Below the pieces are notes generated by a model. That model did not search any database. It saw only the letters and a list, made by a program, of their open reading frames with translations, and was not told where the DNA came from. Source: Gnetum montanum (taxonomy: Eukaryota > Streptophyta > Gnetopsida > Gnetales > Gnetaceae). Taken from it: DNA of 64,000 nucleotides. The DNA lies in the NCBI GenBank assembly GCA_015680685.1, contig MNCI01035832.1, positions 595,381-659,380 on the forward strand, read 5' to 3'. This document shows positions 41,901-50,900 of this stretch, piece after piece; position 1 is the first letter of the stretch, and each line of letters opens with the position of its first letter. The translations under genes were made by a program, and so were the position numbers.

Positions 41901-44900
41901 TGGCATAGGTGGGAGTTGCAAGAGGCTTCACTCCACAGCACGTTGGAGGAAGAGTTGCGAACATAGAGGGAAAGGGCGAAGGAGGCTACAAGGGCAAAGC
42001 TAGCGTAGGAGGAGGAGCTGCTGCTAACCCAATAGCTAAATACTCATTCTATGAATATCTGTAGGTGGTTTTGCTCTAGGCGCTGCCCTTATGAGGTTAT
42101 GGAGATTGGCTACCAAGTCTCTTGGCCTGATCTCCATAGGCACATCCGGAGGGTTTCAGCAAGCTTCCATCTAGACAAAGCTGGGTCTACAAGTGATCAA
42201 AGAAAACAAAAGCAAAAGTTCAAAGAATTCCAGAAAGCAACTAGATTTGTAGTTACAGAGAAATACAAGGATGTACTTGACTCCCTAGATAGAAGGCTAC
42301 AGACAAGTTGCCCCTGCTATGCTCGCTCCGCCATATGACTAGTTTTATCAGAATGGTCCATGGGTACCCTATTAGGGCAATGGGTTTCTTATGTTTTGGC
42401 TTTGAATGTACTGGCCAAGGTAGCCTAAGGAGGGATCAAATTTTTGTGGGAAGGATATTTGGAAATTTGTTTTTTGTCATTTGGTTTCTTTGTCTTGTTG
42501 TGAGGTGTTTTTTTGTTTGTTTGTTTTGTTTTGTTGGTTGTTTTCGCTCTCAGCTCGAGGGGGAAAATACCCCCCGGCATCTATGGGGTTAAAATCCTTT
42601 CTGTGGGATTAACTCCAATTTTGATTTTTGCCTTCACAACTGCCTTTTATTTTAATAATATTGCATGACTGTTTCGCAAAAAAAAATGTGGAATGGTGAT
42701 GTGGGCTTATAACCTGCTTATGATAACAGCTAATTTTTTTATATGTTAATTGTCCACTTCATATTAATGGCCGGAAAAGGGATAAAGAACTCATTTAATA
42801 GGGGCTATATGATTCTCTTGAGTGTTGTCACTCTCATATGTCCACTCCCTCATGAGAGCTTGCTTGTCCAAATCAAGTAGCAATAATGTCATGAATTAAA
42901 AAGGATTTTTAGAGGGGGGTTTGCTCTCATTGTGTAAACTTTTGTGCACAAGTCTTTATCCAAGCCTTAGAGTCTCCTCTATCCTATAAATAGAGGGCGG
43001 GTTTGCTCTCATTTTCACCTTTGCCAAGGAAAAGGAGACTATGCTAGTTTGAGGTATGAGGAGTTGAGGAGAGGAAAAGGAGAGTGGTTGTTCCTTGCTT
43101 GTTCCCAGCCATGTCTTGGACTGTCTTGAGTGGTCTCGTGGACTCTTGGACGGTTGATCTTGGTGCTGTAGTTGGAGGCTTTTGTGATTGATTTTTGGGG
43201 ACTGTTGGCTGATCTAACAGATTATTTTCTCTTATTTTTGTGAAAGGATTTCAGCAGGCCTTGGACTTGCAATTTGAAGAAAATTCTTGAAGCAACCAAC
43301 TGGACAACAAGCCAAGTTTTAAGTGTCCTCTACCTCACCAAATTAGCCAAATCATTTCTACAAGTATATATTCCAAACTCTTGCTGTACACTTCTTTTTT
43401 TGGGAGGTGCTTCTGGCTGTAATGGCTTGGATAAGTGAAGATTATTTCATGAAGGCAAGTGGGATCTCTTGTGAGTTGTGACTTAGACATAGAGTTTTTC
43501 ATGTCTTGGATCTGATTTTTGGTATGCATGTATTGGACTTTTGAGTTAACATGTTCTTTATGTTATGTGCAATTGGTATTGCATACTTTTCTAATCATTT
43601 TTTAAAAAATGCCCCCCATCATTCAATCTAAGGCCGGTGAACTCTAGTGTTGGCTACAAGGGCTTAATTCTTGGAGGTGCTTGAGGGTGTTAGCCCCCAC
43701 CATTTTGTCCAACCCAATGTTCTTCTTATGTGGGCTACAAGATGGTGTACAGTTGGAGGGACTTGGTGTATCATAGCTAGATGGCCAAAAATTCCATTAG
43801 GTACTCATTAATAAATAAAAAGAATTATGCATATTGGTGATTTTTGGTATCTTTTGCATATTGGAAAGTGGAGTGCACATGTTCTATTTTGTTGAGCATT
43901 TTGTGATTAGTTTTTGAGGGGTTTTCAAGAGAGTTGTCATGTCACAATTCATTGTTAAATGGTCATTTGTTCAAGCCTACATTTCTCTCAATGTGAAAAT
44001 GTGAGAGGTTGGAAAATTTTAATAATGAAGATTTCAGAAATTTAGGACCCTGTCTATCCATCATGGTATTCAAGCTTGGTATTTCTAAGAATTTATTTCC
44101 CTCCTTTCTTTTCAGTATTGTGCTCATAGAATTTACGAATTCCATTTGCTTAGAATTAGAGTTTGCATGATCATGATTGACAACGCATTTGTTTTTAGTT
44201 GGTAATTTCTGGTTTCTGTCACCTATTCTAATTTTTTTTAGAACATCAGAGACTCCGTTTGTCCTCTATTTAAGAGTTAGAGATTGTTATTCTTCTTGCA
44301 ATTGTATCCTAATTTATGTGCCTCATTACCGTCAATGACGTTATGTTTGTCCTTTGTTTAAAGCATGCATATGCATAATAACTTGGTATCAGTTTTAGGT
44401 TATGTAAGATTTTGCTAAGGTCTGTATACCTGCAAAAAAGAAACTAAAACAAAGTTTGTCCAAAGTTTAAAAATAGAACCTAAATTCTACATGCTTCAGC
44501 CACCACAGTTAGAGAATTTGCAGAGTTTAAAATGCCTTAGGCTGAGGGAAACCCCTGTTAAATCCCAACTCTCATGAACTGTGTTGATAATTATAATTTC
44601 ATATTTATTTCAGGCCCTCCCTCTCCCCTAAACTCAAATTTGATTGCCAAAAAATCAAGCCCTACTTTCAGACTTTGTTTGCCAAATTTAGGATGCCTGA
44701 AATTGGAGAAAAACATTGGTTGATTTTCACATGAGAAGTAAACTTACATTACTCTCTCAATTGTATGATGTGAGCTAGTTCTTATATGGCATTTAAAACA
44801 TATTTTAGCTGCATAGTTATCTTCTTTGAATTATATGTTGAAGATAGTGGATCTTGGAAGCTTGGAAGCCTCCTTGGGGCAAATCTTTTAATGCATAATA

Positions 44901-47900
44901 AGTCTTTTATACATTTTGTCATAGGTAGATTTTCCTTTCATCCAATTGCTTCAATATGCTAATCCCATTTATTTATCAATAATTATATTCTTCTATTTGT
45001 GCAAAGAAAAGAAAGAAAATATATGTGTAATCATGTATGTTTATTTATGTCAATAATATGAACCCACATGAACTATGATTAAAAACCCTTTGAGCCCTAG
45101 CATAAGCAATTCACCTAAATTCACAGTTAGTAATTAGGTAGATGATGCATTTGATTAATGTGCATTGTGTGAAACATATAGTATTTCTAAGCATCACTAA
45201 CTAATCATATTAATATAAAATATATTCATCTTCATACTTTGAATGGATGAATTACATTGTTTATTTACTTTGCATACACCCTACCCTAGATATGGACATG
45301 AACACCACAATCCAATCCTGCCTAAATATATGCTTACTTTGACTTAATATCCTAAGCCATTGGACCCAAAGGGATTGAGATGTAGAACACTTGAAGGTTT
45401 TCAATAACACAAACACCATTTGTAACTATGTATCCACCTCACATATGATCCCCTATCACCTATCTTGGGGGTATATCAAGGTATAGTCCAAAAATGATGG
45501 TTTAGCTAAGCCTTGTTTGTGTAGTTTAGAACCTAAAGATAACCCAACTCAAAGTTAGATGGTGACTAGATTCTTCAAGTTGGATGGCCACTAATGTACA
45601 AACGCAACACCACATTGCATGGGCAGAGTTGTTTAAACTTATAAATTTTTAATTCTTAGCCATTGATTGTAGCCTATTATAGATTAAATGTTCTTATTTG
45701 GCGGAAACATAGTGAAGGATTAGAATTACATCCCAACACATCCATTGGTGTTGCTTGTAAAACAAAACTTGAAACAAGTGAGTCACACAAATGTTTGATG
45801 TTTTCTAGCTTCCTAACTGATGGGAAGTGTTAGCCATTACCCTTGGCTATGCTAGTCCTTAACATATCCTACTACTACTAAAGATAGACGATATGTGATT
45901 GATGCATCAATCCTTAGGACTATGAGACGTGGTAAGGTCTCATCTCATCAACAACTTGTTATGTCTAATGAAGGAAGGGGGTACATAGGCCCTGTAATCA
46001 ACCCATCATTATAAATCACATCCTTATTAGCTACTAATAGAAGTATAGCCCCATGTTTTAAGAGGATTGGAGAAAAAAAACTGTATTGGATTTTAGAGGA
46101 TGTGATGTGGACATCAAACAGACCAATGTAACATCTCTTCAATGATGGGGTCTTTCCCTGGAGTTTTGGCATGTTTAGAGGTGTTTTGGACTCATTTTGA
46201 TGAGTTTAAGGGGTTCCAGGATCTATGGGGACTTGTTTGGAGGCATCCAGAGATTCCAAGATCTTTGTGTTTAGCCCTAGCAGGTGAGACGTCTCAACTA
46301 CATCCAAGACATCTCAATTGCATTCAAGACATCTCACATGATTCCAAGACATCTTAGCCAGACTCAAGACATCTCAACCAAATTCAAGATGTCTCCTCTG
46401 ACATCTTTGCACTCGGGCAAGACATCTCGTACCGATTCCAACGGACTTCAAATTAAATTCTAATTTAGAGGGAAGATGAAGGGACACTTAGAAGGCTATA
46501 AAAGGCACCAAGAACCTAAGTTTGGGGAGGCTAATTAGAATGGAGAAGGTTAGTCTCAAAGGAGGAGGCTGTCCTATGAGAGAAGCCTAGTCTCAAGAGT
46601 GAGGTAAGAGATCCTCAAGAGAGTGTCTTGGGAAAGGAAGTGTGAAGCTCATCTTGAGCACTCTTGTTCTTCTTGTTTGTGAGCTATAGATTGGCCATTC
46701 TGTAGAGAGAGAGAGAGAGCCTTGGCCAATTGCCTTGGTTTTCATCCTTGTACGTGTGATTGCTTTGATTGAGTGGTATGAGAATTGGACTTGTTTGTCC
46801 TTGGGAATGTGTGCTTCCTTTATGTTGTAAATTCTTCATTTTGAGCAAGAAGAAAGCTTTCATTTTCTTTTCTTGTTCAAATTTGTTATTTTGTGACATT
46901 TGAGAGAGCTTGGATTGTGGAATCCATTGGAACTCCTCGTTAGTATGGTTATGAGGGATCCTAAAACCTCCATACTCATTTTAGCTTGCATTCCAAAAGG
47001 GAACTAGCCTTTAAACCACCAACAAGGCATCCTCTCTACAACACTCCCTTGCTTGTGCTCAATCTCACAACATCAAAAGCATTAAAATTTAGAAGAATTG
47101 CCTCCCTTGGAATCATTGCCTCCCTTGGAATCATTGCCTCCTTTACTTGAGTCCCCCTTCCCTTTGCCCTTGTCTTCCTTGTTCTCCTTATCATGTTTCT
47201 TTTCCTTATGGTCTTCTATGGCCTCCTTGGATTTGGATCCCTTATTCCATTTGGCTCTTGTTCGTGCCCTTGGATGATCCTTGCTCCTATATCCACTCAA
47301 TTTTCTCTCAAACTTGATAGTCAATTCATAAACCTCATCTAGGGTTTGAGGTTCATACAAGATCAACTCTTGCTAATATTACACCTTGAAACCTCCAAGA
47401 AATATGGATGTCTGCTCATAATCACTTCAATTCGCTTTGGATGATGGGACAACTAGCAAAACTTAAGGTAGAAGTCCTTCACATCCTTCTTATCTTGTCT
47501 AAGATGCTTGAGCTTCATAGTAGCTTCTTGTCTTTGCTTGATCTGCTTATACTTCAGCCTCAACATGGACTACATGACTAGCCATTACCTCACTTGGACT
47601 TTGTTTTGCATGAAAAATGTATGGAACTTCTTTTCCCACCAAATGGAAGTTAGACCTTCAAGTTTCAATTCAACAATCAGTACCCTTAGATGGCTAGGCA
47701 CCTCCTTCAATTCAAAATTTTTGTTCAAAATCTTCAACCATGACTCAAATGCATGAGAATCCTCTATCCCATTGAAAGACTTGAATTCCACATAACGAAG
47801 CCTTGATACATCTTTGAAAGCTCTAGCAAATCATGCTTCATCCTCATCATCTAGTCTTCAATGTCTAGATGAACTTGACCTAGATGAATAAGCAACTGAT

Positions 47901-50900
47901 GTTGCCCTTTGAATCTCACATGGGGACTAGCGTTTCTTCCTCTTGGAACCCTTGGAACATAAAATCCAGCACTTCCATGGACTAAATGCATAACCTCCTC
48001 ACCATCTCCTCTTCAATCTTCATGTTCTCCTTCATCATCATGGGCCAATGGATCTACAACATCATCTGTCCTTTGAGATAGACCTACATTAGCATCAACT
48101 TTAACATCCAGTTGTTCTAATCTATCTACAACCATCCTAAATGAACCTCTAGTGTTTTCCATGTCTCTGTTCAAGGCTTAAATAGATTTCTTCATGCGAG
48201 CCAAGTTTCCCAAGCAAGTTAAGACAATTATCAATACCCAAGTTTAGATCCACCACAATCCACACAATTTTAAGGCAACATGAGCACAATCCCTTAAATA
48301 ACCAAGCATGAACACATCAAGAATCCATTAACTAAATTTCAAACATGATATGCAATACTCAAGTATTGCAATCCTATGCATTGATACCACAACCAATATG
48401 GTTCTTGAAGACTATTAAACCATCCCTAAATAAGTCATTCCCAAGACCAAACAAATTCAATGCACAAGATGTAAAAAGGAAAACACCACTAAAATCCTCT
48501 CTAAGTAATGCATAAAAACATGAAATACATCAAATTACAAATGAAAAATCTCATGAACATATAAGTCAAGGTTCTATGGAAGTACTAAGCCTTCCATACA
48601 CACCAAAACCTCACACACTTAGCACTAGATGAAAGGCATGAGACCTAACACCCCTCTCAATCTTCACCTCTTAATGGATGAAGATACAAGATACCAAAGA
48701 GCTTCATGCAATGATCACTGGACTCGCACAATTACTCTTAGAGCTTTCCTTTAGCTCATCAACAATCCACAATGGCCAAAAAAAGCCTCTAATTCATCAA
48801 TGCCTTTACTTTATATAGCCACTACATTGAAATTTCATTCCTTTCGCACATGCCAGACTTATTTGAAATGTTTGGGTAGGTTGTTGTAAGCCATTGCAAG
48901 TCGCACCTGCTTGCAGTCCTAATGTAGTTATGACTTGATGTGGGTTGTCACCTACTTGTAGTCCCAACTGCAACAAAAACCTATGAAGAGCCTCTATACA
49001 ATGCAAAGGCACTAAGGGTTGCAACACTTCGCAACTCTTTCAAACTACAAGGGCCTGCAAGTCACAATGCCCCGTATTTAGTCTCTTTGAACAAAACCCA
49101 AGAGCAACACCAACTTGCAATGCAAATGGCTACATCCACAACCTCCAGTAGTCTCCTAGGTAGATTGCAACCTCTTATGAGTCATTCCCACCTTGCAACT
49201 ACTCATCTACCCTACAATCTTCTTCAAAAATAGAGTTCTCACTCACTATGAGCCGCAATGGCTCGCAACCCCAAACTATGACTAGCTTCAAGCCGCACCT
49301 ACCTCACAACTGCCAATCCAAACTACAAAACATCACAACTTGACATCCAAATGCTACCAATTTCAAGGGACAAACTCCCTAAGACACCTACAGCATGATG
49401 AAAGTAGGAATTACATAAGAGGAATGAAAGATGTTCTTACACTAAATGCACACACGACAAAATGCAAAAATACAAACACATTTTGAGATTATTTTAGGTC
49501 CAATCAAACACTAAGCCCCAAATCGTTGGATCACACATACAAGTACAGCAATAGAACACTAAAAAACATCAAACAATTTTATGACATAATATCATCACTT
49601 TATAAGGATTTGGCTTCACATCAAAAATCCAATACTATGATGGCAGAATCTTCTTCAATCCATGCAAATGCCACAGTCCAATACTAATGCACATGCAGAA
49701 ATTAAATTCACTCAATCTTACAATTGCTATGATGTGCTATGTTATTTAAAGTATTGCATCTTTATTTAACCTCGATATCAGAACTGCTTTAAAAATATTC
49801 TAAAAAGTTGTAAGTGATTGTCAACAGAATTCAAATTTCAGAAATTCTATGATAATCATACTAGATAAATAGCTGCCATGTATAAAATGACTTTTGTACC
49901 ATGTTGTATGTCAATTAAAGATTAAAGCAGCATAACAAGAGCACTTTAATTTCCGTACCTTAACAGTGAAATCTTGAAAATTTTGTTGGGGAGGATAGAA
50001 AGGAGTCTGCATTGACAAATATTCAGAGCTACATAACAATAGCATGAATGAAAACAATTGGGAAGAAAAATGAAACGCAGTCATATTCTAATGTGTCAAT
50101 AATTTTTCAGCAGTAAAATGAATTGCACTCATTTCAATTCCATAATCACTGTTATAGAAAACATGAAAAAGCTAATCAGTAGCATAACTATAGAGCTCAA
50201 ACTGCTTACCTGCATGACAAATTCTCCTCCATGTAAGTCATGTGCAATAATTACACCAATTGCAAAGGGATTAAAAACAAAATATAGCATTCCAGGTCTA
50301 TCTTTTAAGAGGAAGTCTCCAAGCTCCTTACTGAAAAAATGAACACTGATTAGATTTTGAAGTGCTTGTTCACCATTCATTCGTATATTCATGAACTTTC
50401 TCACTGTGCTGCCTGCACCATCAGCTCCAATCAAAAAATCACATAAAACAGTTTTGAGGACCTCAGAGCTATGATGTCTACAGCGCACAGTAGCTCTAAT
50501 ACCCCTTGATGTTTCATTTACAGACATACATTCATGACGCAGTCTGATTGTTCCAATCCAAGAACTGATGTCATGAAACATATCATCTTTGTCATTTCCA
50601 CCAACAAGTTTAAAGCCACGTATCTGCAACTTCTTTAACATCAAAGGCACAAGACGATGCTGAGAAAAATGGGCTACACCAGTAGGACTTCTTGTTTGGT
50701 TCAAGTCTAGACAAAAACTAACAAAACATTAAAGATTGATATGCAAGGACTTTAAAATGGTATATTTAAATGACAACATTTTAGAACATTCAGCTAGAAA
50801 ATCTGGAAATACCATGTGGCTGCATATGATCAACAGTTCCTAAAATTGTCCCAGAAAGAGAAGTGCAGTAAATGAATCTCCTCCATTCCTCCAGTGGGGG

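Larger units (their letters stand above)
39711..42689 (+). mobile_element. LINE copy gamma: ORF1, endonuclease, coiled coil, J-like module; RT missing
   Basis: This copy includes the upstream ORF1 (39718-41000). The endonuclease (MKLHGVGYSLQKKY at about 41033, CDVVCLQETKL at 41102, RRQWILVADFNQ, CQFTWSNQRK) passes through the pre-RT linker (DPKEFLKRELNQLKQEI, about 41795). It then joins directly a Glu-rich coiled coil and a J-like module. The whole RT, zf-RVT and FRGREV domain are absent. The 3' end GTTTCGCAAAAAAAAA at 42680-42689 matches copy beta. Inactive. Confidence 0.82.
46105..47081 (+). mobile_element. Solo-LTR-like element with promoter
   Basis: Non-coding block beginning TGTGGACATC. 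It carries a 20-bp tandem repeat array and a TATA box (TATAAAAGG, 46497-46505), then leader-like sequence. It separates the gag remnant on its right from the 3.4-kb repeat on its left. The borders are approximate, and I could not define a terminal CA or a target duplication. Confidence 0.45.
17757..49958 (-). other. Giant intron C/D (about 32.2 kb)
   Basis: This intron lies between the exact donor after exon C and the acceptor before exon D. Its bulk is one minus-strand gypsy element (18388-49441) with later insertions. The intron sequence that is clearly not transposon is limited to about 17757-18387 and 49442-49958. Confidence 0.85.

Noticed and set aside
28865-42690. The two 3.4-kb repeats as LTRs of one element
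   Set aside because: The sequence between them starts with a fragment of another element's LTR and has coding parts in the opposite orientation, so they do not bound one element.
46261-46440. CRISPR-like regular repeat
   Set aside because: The 20-bp units are contiguous without spacers, and this is eukaryotic DNA.
49442-49446. Target-site duplication for the gypsy element
   Set aside because: Right flank CTAAA does not match left flank GGGTA (18383-18387); the insertion is old or the border is off by some bases.
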